Source: Xylanibacter oryzae DSM 17970
Lineage (GTDB): Bacteria; Bacteroidota; Bacteroidia; Bacteroidales; Bacteroidaceae
Assembly: GCF_000585355.1 (NCBI RefSeq)
Contig: NZ_KK073873.1
Coordinates: forward strand, 894,703-958,702
Length of the DNA stretch: 64,000 nt
Reading direction: 5' to 3'
In this document: piece by piece, positions 26,244-35,338 of the stretch
Layout of the letters: every line of letters starts with the position of its first letter
Position numbering within the stretch: the stretch's first letter is position 1
Notes under the pieces: model-generated
Seen by the model: only the letters and a program-made list of their open reading frames with translations
Told to the model about the DNA's origin: nothing
The model's database searches: none
Program-made: the position numbers and the translations under genes

Positions 26244-27335
26244 ATGTTTATCAGGCGCATATATATATTAGTTCTATTTTGTTTTCTGTCAATATATGTA
26301 TTGGCAGGAAGTGATTCTATATGTGTAAAGACTAAAAAGCATGTTGGCATATATAATACTGTTTACAATATAGTGAAAGCCTTCAATGATGTAGATACAA
26401 ATTACATAGAGCCTCAAAAATATAACTATACAGTTATGATGCAGAATACATTTACTTATGAGATGTATAAACTGCAGGGCAAGTCGGGGCAGTACTTTAG
26501 ATTTGCTCCAAAACCAGCCATAAAACTTGGACCATATTTAGGATGGAGATGGATCTTTCTCGGATATCAGGTCGATATGGGTAGAGTTGGTTCAACCGGA
26601 ATGAAGAATACCAAAACAGAGTTTAACTTAAGTCTTTATAGTTCGCTTATTGGTGTTGACATTTTCTTTCGAAATACAGGTAGTTCATATAGAATACAAA
26701 ATTCATATTTGGGTAGAGGCATTGATACATCTGCCCTTGATGGAGTTAGTTTTAGTGGTATTAACGTAGGAATTAAAGGCTTCAATTTATACTATATTTT
26801 TAATCATTATAAATTTTCTTACCCTGCAGCTTTCAGTCAGAGTACTAGGCAGAAGAAAAGTTGTGGATCTGCACTTCTTGGTATAGGATATACTCAACAT
26901 TCTTTATCGCTTGACTATGTGTCATTGCAGAATATTGTAAAAGATTATACAAAACAACCGGAAATAAAATTGGATAGTGGATTAATGTTTGAGAAGGTAA
27001 AATATACCGACCTTTCTGTTTCTGGTGGTTACGCATATAATCTTGTCCTGTCTAAAAATTTCTTATTGGCAGCTTCGCTTTCACTGGCTTTGGGTTATAA
27101 AAATTCTATAGGAAATGTGGAGCAATCAGATGCAAGGTCATCTAAAATATTTAATTTTCGTAACTTTAATCTTGATGGTGTAGGGCGTTTTGGATTTATA
27201 TGGAATAACTCTAAATACTATTTTGGAGGTAGTTGTATACTACATAGCTATAATTATAATAAAGAGAGATTTTCTACAAATAATGTTTTTGGCTCAATGA
27301 ACATTTACATTGGGTATAATTTCGGTAAACGATAA
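26244..27335 (+). CDS. DUF4421-like outer-membrane beta-barrel protein
   Basis: 363 residues with a signal peptide (MFIRRIYILVLFCFLSIYVLAG). Alternating hydrophobic and aromatic strands run throughout, including YLGWRWIFLGYQVDMG, which recalls the DUF4421 family. The chain ends with an aromatic strand (MNIYIGYNFGKR), consistent with a beta-barrel. Function is unknown. It starts immediately after the Gfo/Idh stop and 24 bases before the DUF1460 gene. Confidence 0.75.
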   Translation: MFIRRIYILVLFCFLSIYVLAGSDSICVKTKKHVGIYNTVYNIVKAFNDVDTNYIEPQKYNYTVMMQNTFTYEMYKLQGKSGQYFRFAPKPAIKLGPYLGWRWIFLGYQVDMGRVGSTGMKNTKTEFNLSLYSSLIGVDIFFRNTGSSYRIQNSYLGRGIDTSALDGVSFSGINVGIKGFNLYYIFNHYKFSYPAAFSQSTRQKKSCGSALLGIGYTQHSLSLDYVSLQNIVKDYTKQPEIKLDSGLMFEKVKYTDLSVSGGYAYNLVLSKNFLLAASLSLALGYKNSIGNVEQSDARSSKIFNFRNFNLDGVGRFGFIWNNSKYYFGGSCILHSYNYNKERFSTNNVFGSMNIYIGYNFGKR

Positions 27336-27359
27336 TAATTAATTACTTTTGTACTTGAT

Positions 27360-28214
27360 ATGAAAAAGATAGTTTTAGTTTTATTTATGTTAGTAGTATG
27401 TGGTTTCGTTTCGGCAGACGACTACTCATGTTCTTCACATGATTCAGCATTAGTGGTTAAACTCCTTAAAAAGGCAAAAAATCAACCTTCTAATACGAAC
27501 TATATGATTTTTTTTGCAAGACAATTGATTGGAATTCCTTATGTGGCTCATACGTTGGATATCTCAAAAAGAGAAAGGCTCATTATAAATCTTCATCAAT
27601 TAGACTGTTACACATATGTAGAGGCAGTTTCTGCTTTTTCAATTTGTGCTAAAAATCATAAATATGATTTTCAGAGTTATGTTAATACTGTTAAAAAGTT
27701 AAGATATAGAGGTGGAAAAATAGAGGATTATTCATCAAGGCTTCATTATTTTACCGATTGGATTATAGATAATACACTTAAGGGAGAGGTTCATGAGATA
27801 CAGTCTCCAGATCCACCATTTATGGCTACACAGATAATTAATGTCGGATTTATGAGTGATAACTATCAAAAATACTCAATGCTTAAAGCAAATCCAAGGT
27901 TAGTACCCAAAATTAAAATTGTGGAGCATTCTCTTAATGGTCGTAGATATAAGTATATACCTAAATATATGGTGCGTAATAATATTATTATGCGCAAGGC
28001 TGTAAAGGATGGTGACATTATAGCTATAATAACAAATAAGAAAGGACTAGATACTTCTCATGTTGGTATCGCTGTATGGCATAATGATGGATTACATCTC
28101 CTCAATGCGTCTCAATTGCATCATAGAGTTGTAGAGGAAAATATGACTTTTGCCAATTATTTATCTCAACATCCTGTTCAAACAGGTATTCGTGTAATAA
28201 GACTTGTAAAATAA
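27360..28214 (+). CDS. DUF1460 (amidase-like NlpC/P60-fold) exported protein
   Basis: 284 residues with a cleavable signal peptide (MKKIVLVLFMLVVCGFVSA). The domain shows a probable catalytic Cys in NLHQLDCYTYVEAV (near residue 84) and a His in TSHVGIAVW (near residue 234), with LLNAS after it. This matches the DUF1460 family, distantly related to papain-like peptidoglycan amidases. A periplasmic cell-wall or glycan-linked role is inferred. Its stop overlaps the helicase ATG by one base. Confidence 0.8.
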   Translation: MKKIVLVLFMLVVCGFVSADDYSCSSHDSALVVKLLKKAKNQPSNTNYMIFFARQLIGIPYVAHTLDISKRERLIINLHQLDCYTYVEAVSAFSICAKNHKYDFQSYVNTVKKLRYRGGKIEDYSSRLHYFTDWIIDNTLKGEVHEIQSPDPPFMATQIINVGFMSDNYQKYSMLKANPRLVPKIKIVEHSLNGRRYKYIPKYMVRNNIIMRKAVKDGDIIAIITNKKGLDTSHVGIAVWHNDGLHLLNASQLHHRVVEENMTFANYLSQHPVQTGIRVIRLVK

Positions 28215-30673
28215 TGAATGATAATATTATACTTGATTCGCTTAACGATAGTCAACGTGAGGCTGTCTTATACTGTGATGGACCATCGTTAGTTATAGCT
28301 GGAGCTGGTTCGGGAAAGACACGTGTGCTTACATATAAAATTGCATATTTGTTGCAGAACGGAATGAAACCATGGAATATTCTTGCTCTCACATTCACAA
28401 ATAAGGCTGCGCGTGAAATGAAATCTCGTATAGGTAAGCTTGTTGGCGAGCATTTAGCAGCTCAGTTGAATATGGGTACTTTTCATTCTGTATTTTCTAG
28501 GATATTGAGAGTTGAAGCATTTCATTTAGGATATAATTCTAATTTTACAATATATGATGATTCTGATTCGCGTTCGTTGGTAAAGGCTATAGTAAAAGAG
28601 ATGCAGTTGGATGATAAGGTATACAAGCCGGCAACGATATCAGGTCGGATAAGCATGGCTAAGAATCATCTTATACTTGCAGGTGATTATCCAAATCATA
28701 AGGAACTTGTTGATCGTGATAAAACGACAAGAACTCCTGAGATGGAAAAGATCTATATGACTTATTGTGAAAGATGTCGTAAGGCTAATGCGATGGATTT
28801 TGATGATTTGTTGGTTAATACATGGCTTTTGTTTTTGAATCATTCTGATGTACTTTCAAAATATGTCAATAAATTTAATTTTGTACTTGTTGATGAGTAT
28901 CAAGATACAAACTTTGTACAGCAGTCTATTGTTCTTCAACTTACTAAAGAGCGTCAACAGGTATGTGTAGTTGGAGATGATGCGCAGAGTATATATAGTT
29001 TTCGTGGAGCAAATATAGATAATATATTGAATTTTAATGGGATGTATAAAAATCCCAAACTGTTTAAGTTGGAACAGAATTATCGTTCTACTCAGCTTAT
29101 TGTACAAGCAGCTAATAGTCTGATTAAGCATAATACTCGTCAGATACCAAAGGATGTTTTTAGCGAAAATAATGAAGGCGAGAAACTCATACTGAAACCT
29201 GCATATAGTGATAAAGAAGAAGCTCTTATTGTATGTAATGATATTCAGCGTCTACACCGTATTGAAAAATTAGAATATAATGATTTTGCAATACTTTATC
29301 GAACAAACTCTCAAAGTCGTAGTTTTGAAGAGGCTATGCGTAAGATGAATATACCATATAGAATATATGGCGGATTGAGTTTTTATCAGCGCAAGGAAAT
29401 AAAAGATATCATTGCATATTTCAGACTTGTAGCAAATCCTGATGACGAGGAAGCTTTTAGGAGGATAATAAATTATCCTACAAGAGGAATAGGCAATACA
29501 ACTGTATTAAAGATAATTGAAAGTGCCGCACATAATGCAGTCAGTCTATGGCAGGTAATATCAAATCCTGTAATATTTGCTCTTGGAGTAAATAAAGGTA
29601 CCGCTACCAAAATTTCCGGATTTAAAGATTTGATACAAAGTTTTATAGACGATGCGAGTAATAAAGATGCTTATACTCTAGGAACTGAAATTATAAAGTT
29701 ATCGGGCATCAGCAATGATATATACTCAAATTCTGACCAGGAAGGTCTTTCAAGACAGCAGAACTTACAAGAATTTTTAAGTGGAATGCAAGATTTTGTT
29801 GAGAGTAGGAGAGAAGAGGGTCAAGGCGATAATGTCCTTCTATCTGATTTCCTCCAAGAAGTGTCTTTACTTACTGATCTTGATAGTGATAAAGATGTAG
29901 ATGCTAAGCGTGTTACTCTTATGACGATACATAGTGCTAAAGGATTGGAATTTCCTACTGTATTTGTAGTTGGATTAGAAGAAAATATCTTTCCAAGTCC
30001 GATGAGCAGCAACAGTGCTCGTGAATTGGAGGAAGAAAGAAGACTCTTATATGTAGCTATTACCAGAGCAGAAAAACATTGTATCTTAACTTGTGCACAG
30101 AATCGTTTTAGATATGGTACAATGGAATATGATACACCTTCTAGATTTATTAGAGATATAGATCCTAATTATTTAAAAATTGATTCTGAAATATCATTTG
30201 GAAAATATTCAGATATGCCTAGTTATGGTGGAATGGGTGGCGGTTTTGGTAGCGATAGGAGTTATGGTAATCCTAAAAATCAAAATCCCCATCCGGTGGC
30301 TCACCAGTTCATTGCAGATGATAAAATCAAAATTACTAGTATACCTAAAAGAGAAAATCCTAAAGAAATATTTTCTGATAGTTTTAAGGAAAAACTGCGC
30401 AATGCCGGATATAAACCGGTAAATAGAAATAGTGCTAATCGTGAATCTGTTTTGGCTGCAAAGGCATCTTCTAGTCTGGATTTTGAAAATAATCCTTCTC
30501 GTTTAGGAAATGAATTAGTTGAGGGTAACTTAATTGAACATCAGCGTTTTGGAGTTGGTAAAGTACTTAAAATTGAAGGAGCCGGAGAAAATGCCAAGGC
30601 TACAGTGGAATTTAAAAATTCTGGTACCAAACAATTACTACTTAAATTTGCAAAGTTTAATATCTTAGAATAA
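28214..30673 (+). CDS. ATP-dependent DNA helicase, UvrD/PcrA family
   Basis: An 819-residue superfamily 1A helicase. Motif I is GAGSGKTRVL (residues 31-40), motif Ia ALTFTNKAAREMK, motif II VDEYQDTN, motif III GDDAQSIYSFRGA, motif IV LEQNYRS, motif V VTLMTIHSAKGLEFP, motif VI LLYVAITRAEK. A glycine-rich linker (GGMGGGFGS, near 675) leads to a C-terminal PcrA-type Tudor-like fold (HQRFGVGKVLKIEG). It acts in DNA repair and replication. Start overlaps the preceding stop (TAATG). Confidence 0.95.
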   Translation: MNDNIILDSLNDSQREAVLYCDGPSLVIAGAGSGKTRVLTYKIAYLLQNGMKPWNILALTFTNKAAREMKSRIGKLVGEHLAAQLNMGTFHSVFSRILRVEAFHLGYNSNFTIYDDSDSRSLVKAIVKEMQLDDKVYKPATISGRISMAKNHLILAGDYPNHKELVDRDKTTRTPEMEKIYMTYCERCRKANAMDFDDLLVNTWLLFLNHSDVLSKYVNKFNFVLVDEYQDTNFVQQSIVLQLTKERQQVCVVGDDAQSIYSFRGANIDNILNFNGMYKNPKLFKLEQNYRSTQLIVQAANSLIKHNTRQIPKDVFSENNEGEKLILKPAYSDKEEALIVCNDIQRLHRIEKLEYNDFAILYRTNSQSRSFEEAMRKMNIPYRIYGGLSFYQRKEIKDIIAYFRLVANPDDEEAFRRIINYPTRGIGNTTVLKIIESAAHNAVSLWQVISNPVIFALGVNKGTATKISGFKDLIQSFIDDASNKDAYTLGTEIIKLSGISNDIYSNSDQEGLSRQQNLQEFLSGMQDFVESRREEGQGDNVLLSDFLQEVSLLTDLDSDKDVDAKRVTLMTIHSAKGLEFPTVFVVGLEENIFPSPMSSNSARELEEERRLLYVAITRAEKHCILTCAQNRFRYGTMEYDTPSRFIRDIDPNYLKIDSEISFGKYSDMPSYGGMGGGFGSDRSYGNPKNQNPHPVAHQFIADDKIKITSIPKRENPKEIFSDSFKEKLRNAGYKPVNRNSANRESVLAAKASSSLDFENNPSRLGNELVEGNLIEHQRFGVGKVLKIEGAGENAKATVEFKNSGTKQLLLKFAKFNILE

Positions 30674-30682
30674 TCTAAAAAT

Positions 30683-30715
30683 AAAAAGACGCTGGTAATC
30701 TACCAGCGTCTTTTG
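30683..30715. terminator. Bidirectional terminator after the helicase gene
   Basis: A 14-bp stem (30684-30697 with 30701-30714; core GACGCTGGTA/TACCAGCGTC), flanked by A and T runs. It also lies next to the 3' end of the convergent DUF4270 operon. Confidence 0.9.
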
Positions 30716-30717
30716 CT

Positions 30718-30855
30718 TTATAAAGTTTCATCTTCAGGCTTCTCTATATTTCTATTGATATCCACCTTTTTATGAACATGTTTTTTATTTTTAAGCCATA
30801 GCTCTTTTTTCTTCTCGTATTCAGCCATTTGCTTTTCAAGAAAATTATCTGCCAT
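30718..30855 (-). CDS. 45-residue basic microprotein, translationally coupled to the DUF4270 gene
   Basis: A short frame starting MADNFLEKQMAEYEKKKELW and ending KPEDETL. It is very rich in Lys and Glu, predicted helical in the first half, with no signal or membrane segment. Its ATG overlaps the stop of the DUF4270 gene (TAATG) and its own stop lies at the edge of the terminator, so it is a true last gene rather than chance. Small proteins of this kind are often unannotated. Function unknown. Confidence 0.65.
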   Translation of the reverse strand: MADNFLEKQMAEYEKKKELWLKNKKHVHKKVDINRNIEKPEDETL

Positions 30856-32321
30856 TATTTGATATTGGTAAATTTACTATATACAACGCTGATAGTCAAA
30901 TTTGTATTTCCTCCTATAAGTTTTGTGCTGCTTAAAGACATATCGTGTACAACTTTTGTAAGTACAGATGATGAATTTGTGGTATTGTATGTTGTTGCAA
31001 CGGGTACAAGAAGAACTTTATTCCAATTAGGATGTTTCTTTTCCCATTCAGGGTCTGTTGCCATTCCTTTTACCATAGCATCTTCCATACGCGAAACTAA
31101 TCCAGAGAAATTATTAAATGTATACGTATTGGTAGATGATGAATATGATGCTAAAAACGAATTCTTATAATTTGCAATCTTTTCCTTTTCGAAAAAATTA
31201 TAAAGACTGTCTTTCTCTATCATAAGCAATGTTGATGGTACGTCCAGATTGTATGAATCTTGAGAACTATTGTTAATACGGGTAAGAACTATTTTAGCAC
31301 TGTTTATAGTGTCATTCTTATGATTAAGATATATGTCATTGACAGGAATTTCCATCTCTGTAAAAATTCCAGATGGCGTCTTGATATAAGTACCTGTATT
31401 GTCCTCAGCTAGTTTACTAATGCTTTTTGTGTCATTAATAATATTTGTTGTATGTAAAACCTCTTCTGTACCAGCAAAAGTAGAGACGCCTTTTATCGTA
31501 GAATCATTTTTGTATCTGAAATATACGTTTAACTCGGACACGTATATATATGCCATATTACCTAATCCGCTTTTGAGTTTGAAGTAAAATCCTGGACATA
31601 CATTGTGAATGAAGTTATATGAATTTTTATAGTTTTTCTTCGAACTGTCATTAAAGTATTTACGCATTAGGTATGTACCGTAATTGTTATATTTTACCCC
31701 ATCTTTATCAACATACTCTGAATTAAGCATTATTCGTATGTTTTTAGAGTAAGAAGAAGAATTACGCGTGTCAACATCCTCATTCAAGTCAACAATCGTG
31801 AATGACTTGTCTTTCTGTATTCCACCTTGCGAAGTACTTCTGATATAGCCATGGTCCTCTATTGAATAATTTGAATAATAGTTTGTTCCTTCTTCGACAG
31901 GTTTTCCAAGTTCATATGCAGTGATTTTCATCAAGTTTAGAGAATCACCATAATACTTGTTAATGAATAAACGTATTTCACAAGAATCGGCAACAATTTC
32001 TCCATTTATTTTACTAACCATAGAATCTTTTGGTGGAAATTCATAATTTTCCAAAGTTCCAAATTGAGACATAAAATTTGCCGTAATATAAGAGCCTGTT
32101 TCAGGGTCCTTAATTTTTCCTAAGTAACCTGTTGTAGTCCGTGCTAATACGGAATCTGCAATTACAGAACACGTTTTTACAGGAAATGTAGCAGTAGAAA
32201 TATTTAAACTGTCAGAACTAGGTGTTATTGAAGCTCCTAATTCAAGAGTATTATCATCACAAGCAGTAATCGTAAATGCTAATGTAATTAAGCTTATTAC
32301 TGTTAATAGTTTTGCTTTCAT
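30855..32321 (-). CDS. DUF4270 family surface/periplasmic lipoprotein
   Basis: 488 residues. The signal peptide ends in a lipobox (FTITAC, Cys near 21) followed by DDN. The body matches the Bacteroidetes DUF4270 family: opening with LELGASITPSSDSLNI, then TGYLGKIKDPETGSYITANF, with a beta-rich fold. Function is unknown. It lies 29 bases after the GT5-like gene and precedes the 45-residue protein. The aspartates after the +1 Cys may act as an export signal for surface lipoproteins. Confidence 0.85.
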   Translation of the reverse strand: MKAKLLTVISLITLAFTITACDDNTLELGASITPSSDSLNISTATFPVKTCSVIADSVLARTTTGYLGKIKDPETGSYITANFMSQFGTLENYEFPPKDSMVSKINGEIVADSCEIRLFINKYYGDSLNLMKITAYELGKPVEEGTNYYSNYSIEDHGYIRSTSQGGIQKDKSFTIVDLNEDVDTRNSSSYSKNIRIMLNSEYVDKDGVKYNNYGTYLMRKYFNDSSKKNYKNSYNFIHNVCPGFYFKLKSGLGNMAYIYVSELNVYFRYKNDSTIKGVSTFAGTEEVLHTTNIINDTKSISKLAEDNTGTYIKTPSGIFTEMEIPVNDIYLNHKNDTINSAKIVLTRINNSSQDSYNLDVPSTLLMIEKDSLYNFFEKEKIANYKNSFLASYSSSTNTYTFNNFSGLVSRMEDAMVKGMATDPEWEKKHPNWNKVLLVPVATTYNTTNSSSVLTKVVHDMSLSSTKLIGGNTNLTISVVYSKFTNIK

Positions 32322-32350
32322 TTAAGTTGTATATTTCTTAATGAACTAAA

Positions 32351-33166
32351 TTATTCTTTATCTCCTATTATTTGATCAAAGAAGTTCTTATAGACTTCTG
32401 TGTTTTCTTCAGCTTGAAACTTTAACACAGGTGTATTGTTGGCATTGGCATAATCAATAAGAGCAGGGTTTGCATCTGATACAGCCTCAATTATTCCGTC
32501 AGAATAATCAATTGCCAATTTTCCTAATTCTAAAAAATCAAACTTTTTATTGTATTTATCCAACAGCTCTGACTTAGCATCTCTGAAGTCTACACACTGC
32601 TTGAAGTTATCACCTAAATCTCCTTTTAGTGAATTCGTAAATATGGAAGAAACAACTTTGGCATTTGCGAAAGAAGGTTCATCATGATAAGCTGTCTTTA
32701 CATAAAGAGGAATCACTGCGGCCATCCATCCCTGACAATGAATAATATCTGGTGTCCAACGTAACTTCTTTACTGTTTCAAGAACTCCTCTTGCAAAGAA
32801 TATAGCGCGTTCACCATTATCAGGATATTCTTCTCCTGATTCGTCGTGTGCCATTTGGCGCTTTGTAAAATAATCATCATTATCTATAAAATACACCTGA
32901 ATGCGTGTTGATGGAATTGAAGCGACCTTAATAATTAAAGGATGATCAGTATCATCAATTATTAGATTCATTCCTGAAAGTCGGATAACCTCATGCAATT
33001 GTCCGCGTCTTTCATTTATATTACCCCACTTAGGCATAAAAGTTCGCACTTCCATACCATAATCTTGCATGGCTTGTGGCAAGTCTTTTCCTTTAAGAGC
33101 CATTTCGCTGTCAGGAACATATGGAGCAATCTCCTGATTGATGAATAATATTTTTCTAGCCTTCAT
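32351..33166 (-). CDS. Truncated glycogen/starch-synthase-like (GT5 N-terminal domain) protein
   Basis: 271 residues resembling only the N-terminal Rossmann domain of glycogen synthase. NQEIAPYVPDSEM stands where the family has a KTGGL ADP-glucose site, and GWMAAVIPLYVKTAY corresponds to the family's HDWQ region. The C-terminal nucleotide-sugar domain is missing and the chain ends naturally. Proteins like this occur in Bacteroidales next to DUF4270 and divergent from panC, so the short form is not a local accident. A non-catalytic or carbohydrate-sensing role is inferred. A -7 box TAACTTTG lies at 33189-33196. Confidence 0.75.
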   Translation of the reverse strand: MKARKILFINQEIAPYVPDSEMALKGKDLPQAMQDYGMEVRTFMPKWGNINERRGQLHEVIRLSGMNLIIDDTDHPLIIKVASIPSTRIQVYFIDNDDYFTKRQMAHDESGEEYPDNGERAIFFARGVLETVKKLRWTPDIIHCQGWMAAVIPLYVKTAYHDEPSFANAKVVSSIFTNSLKGDLGDNFKQCVDFRDAKSELLDKYNKKFDFLELGKLAIDYSDGIIEAVSDANPALIDYANANNTPVLKFQAEENTEVYKNFFDQIIGDKE

Positions 33167-33346
33167 TTCTTATGCTTTATAATTAATGCAAAGTTACGAA
33201 AAATAATTCAAAAAGCTTCATAAATTCTAGTATTTTAGGAAAAAGCCAACTTTAATTGGCATATTTTTACCATATTACTTCCATATTTGCTAAAAATGTT
33301 GTTATTTTGCAGTTCAAATTGAAAACGTATAAAACGTTTAGGTAAA

Positions 33347-34195
33347 ATGAAAGTATTTCATAAAATTTCAGATCTTCAGAACGAGTTGTTTTTAGCTCGT
33401 AAAGAGGGTAAAAAAGTTGGCCTTGTGCCAACAATGGGTGCTCTACATGCTGGACATGCATCACTTGTAAATCATAGTGTGGCAGATAATGATATAACAG
33501 TCGTTTCTGTTTTTGTAAATCCCACTCAGTTTAATGATAAAAATGATTTGAACAGTTATCCGCGTGACTTGGATGCTGATTGCAAACTGATTGAGGAATG
33601 TGGAGCAGATTTTGTATTTGCACCTTCTGTTGAAGAAATGTATCCAACACCAGATAATCGACATTTTGATTTCCCTCCTGTTACTTCTGTAATGGAGGGA
33701 GCTCATCGTTCAGGTCATTTTAATGGAGTCTGTCAAGTTGTTAGTCGTCTTTTCTATATAGTACGTCCCGAACGTGCTTATTTTGGGGAGAAAGACTGGC
33801 AGCAGATAGCTGTTATTAAATGTCTTGTCAAGTATCTTGGCATTTCTGTACAGATAGTGGAATGCCCAATCGTTCGTGATGAAGACGGATTGGCCCGTAG
33901 TTCGCGTAATGCATTGCTATCTTCGGACGAGCGTGTAATAGCGCCTAATATATTTAAATCTCTCAAAAGCAGTACAGATTATGCCAAAAAACATACCGTT
34001 GAGCAAACTCATGATAAAGTAATAAAAGATATAAATGCGATAGATGGACTTGAAGTGGAGTATTTCTCAATTGTTGATGGCAATACTTTACAGGATGTAT
34101 CTTCATGGGATGATTCACAATATATAGTTGGTTGTATAACTGTATATTGCGGTAAAAAACCTGTACGTCTTATTGACCACATTAAATATAAATAA
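33347..34195 (+). CDS. panC: Pantothenate synthetase
   Basis: Joins pantoate and beta-alanine using ATP, the last step of vitamin B5 synthesis. 282 residues, normal length. Motifs: [15 protein letters not shown] (HIGH-like site), [10 protein letters not shown], and [14 protein letters not shown], with [13 protein letters not shown] for the KMSKS-like loop. It is followed after 19 bases by panD, which supplies beta-alanine. panB is not here. Confidence 0.96.
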   Translation: MKVFHKISDLQNELFLARKEGKKVGLVPTMGALHAGHASLVNHSVADNDITVVSVFVNPTQFNDKNDLNSYPRDLDADCKLIEECGADFVFAPSVEEMYPTPDNRHFDFPPVTSVMEGAHRSGHFNGVCQVVSRLFYIVRPERAYFGEKDWQQIAVIKCLVKYLGISVQIVECPIVRDEDGLARSSRNALLSSDERVIAPNIFKSLKSSTDYAKKHTVEQTHDKVIKDINAIDGLEVEYFSIVDGNTLQDVSSWDDSQYIVGCITVYCGKKPVRLIDHIKYK

Positions 34196-34214
34196 ATTAA
34201 ATAGGTATTAGGTG

Positions 34215-34562
34215 ATGATGATTGAAATTTTAAAATCAAAACTACATTGTGTTACTGTTACTGAGTCAAACATCAACTATATGGGCAGTATAACTATTGA
34301 TGAAGATCTAATGGATGCTGCTGGTATGATATCAGGTGAAAAAGTTCAGATTGTAGATAATAACAATGGAGAGAGATTTGAAACTTATATTATAAAAGGC
34401 GAAAGGGGTTCGGGATGTATATGTCTTAATGGTGCAGCAGCACGTAAAGTTCTGGTTGGTGATACTGTTATTATTATTTCCTATTGCCTAATGGATTTCG
34501 AAGAAGCAAAGAAATTCAAGCCAACAGTAGTATTTCCTGAAAACAATAGGGTTGTAAAATAA
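34215..34562 (+). CDS. panD: Aspartate 1-decarboxylase
   Basis: Makes beta-alanine from aspartate with a self-generated pyruvoyl cofactor. Starting at ATG 34215 (MMIEILKSK) the protein is 115 residues and the cleavage site falls at Gly24-Ser25 (YMGSITID), the same numbering as E. coli PanD. This supports that start over GTG 34212. Lys9 and the later [11 protein letters not shown] motif are conserved. It shares the panC promoter and is followed by a strong terminator. Confidence 0.95.
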   Translation: MMIEILKSKLHCVTVTESNINYMGSITIDEDLMDAAGMISGEKVQIVDNNNGERFETYIIKGERGSGCICLNGAAARKVLVGDTVIIISYCLMDFEEAKKFKPTVVFPENNRVVK

Positions 34563-34582
34563 TTTTTTAATATAAAAACTAA

Positions 34583-34620
34583 AAAATCCCGATTGAAGAA
34601 TATTCTCAATCGGGATTTTA
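34583..34620. terminator. Bidirectional terminator between panD and BCCP
   Basis: A 14-bp stem, 34583-34596 with 34606-34619 (core ATCCCGATTGA/TCAATCGGGAT), with A and T runs on the outside. Confidence 0.9.
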
Positions 34621-34635
34621 TTATATAAGTTATTG

Positions 34636-35070
34636 TTATTCAACAATTACAAGAGGAGTGTCTTCCATTACACTTTCGCCAGGTTGCACTAGTATAGCTG
34701 TAACTTTCCCATCTTTCTCTGCATCTAGATTGTTAGCCATTTTCATAGCTTCCAATACTACAACAGTATCACCTGATTTTACAGTATCTCCAACTGCAAC
34801 TTTTATTTCAGTTACAACTCCAGGTAGCGGAGCTTTGATAGCGTTAGCTGTATTTATTTTGCTCGCTGAATTCTGTGATGCAGCAGGGGCAGCGGCAACA
34901 GGTTTTGCAACAGGACGTACAACAACCTTTTTCTTTTCAGGTTCTTGTTGCTTCTCCATTTCTACTTTGTAGTCTTCGCCGTTAACCTTAACGTTAGCAA
35001 TATTTTCTTCAATATCACCAATAGTAACTTCGTACTTTTTACCGTTAATTGTATACTTATATTCTTTCAT
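34636..35070 (-). CDS. Biotin carboxyl carrier protein of the methylmalonyl-CoA decarboxylase/transcarboxylase complex
   Basis: 144 residues. The N-terminal part is a small beta domain, the middle is an Ala/Pro-rich flexible linker (residues ~50-75), and the C-terminal biotinyl domain carries EAMKM with the biotin-accepting Lys110. It shuttles the carboxyl group taken from methylmalonyl-CoA by MmdA. It is last in mce-mmdA-(52-residue)-BCCP. The usual next gene in Bacteroidales, the membrane decarboxylase beta subunit (oadB/mmdB), is not here. Confidence 0.9.
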   Translation of the reverse strand: MKEYKYTINGKKYEVTIGDIEENIANVKVNGEDYKVEMEKQQEPEKKKVVVRPVAKPVAAAPAASQNSASKINTANAIKAPLPGVVTEIKVAVGDTVKSGDTVVVLEAMKMANNLDAEKDGKVTAILVQPGESVMEDTPLVIVE

Positions 35071-35103
35071 TGTTTCAAATTCAAATTTTTGATTTTCAAT
35101 TTT

Positions 35104-35262
35104 TTACGGATGAAGTGTCATCATCATTAGACGTTCATTCCATTGAGTATTGCGTGGCACAATTGTAATCTTTCCTGATTCTTCATCGTGTACGTTGTTA
35201 CCCATAAATTCATGTATAGCCAACGAAATGGCTGCATATACATTTTTATCTTCCTTTGCCAT
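35104..35262 (-). CDS. 52-residue OadG/MmdD-tail-like small protein
   Basis: A small frame starting MAKEDKNVYAAISLAIHEF and ending RLMMMTLHP. The pattern (an Ala/Ile amphipathic helix, then a Gly/Lys-Ile-Thr-Ile strand and a Trp-x2-Arg segment) resembles the cytoplasmic C-terminal end of oxaloacetate or methylmalonyl-CoA decarboxylase gamma/delta subunits. The membrane helix of those subunits is absent. It sits between mmdA and BCCP with short gaps (76 and 33 bases). Inferred role: a linker or assembly factor in the carboxyl-transfer complex. Confidence 0.7.
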   Translation of the reverse strand: MAKEDKNVYAAISLAIHEFMGNNVHDEESGKITIVPRNTQWNERLMMMTLHP

Positions 35263-35338
35263 TATATTTTTCTTTATATTAATTTATATTAGAGTTGGAA
35301 ATAATTAATATTATTCCCAACTCCTTATGAAAAATCAA

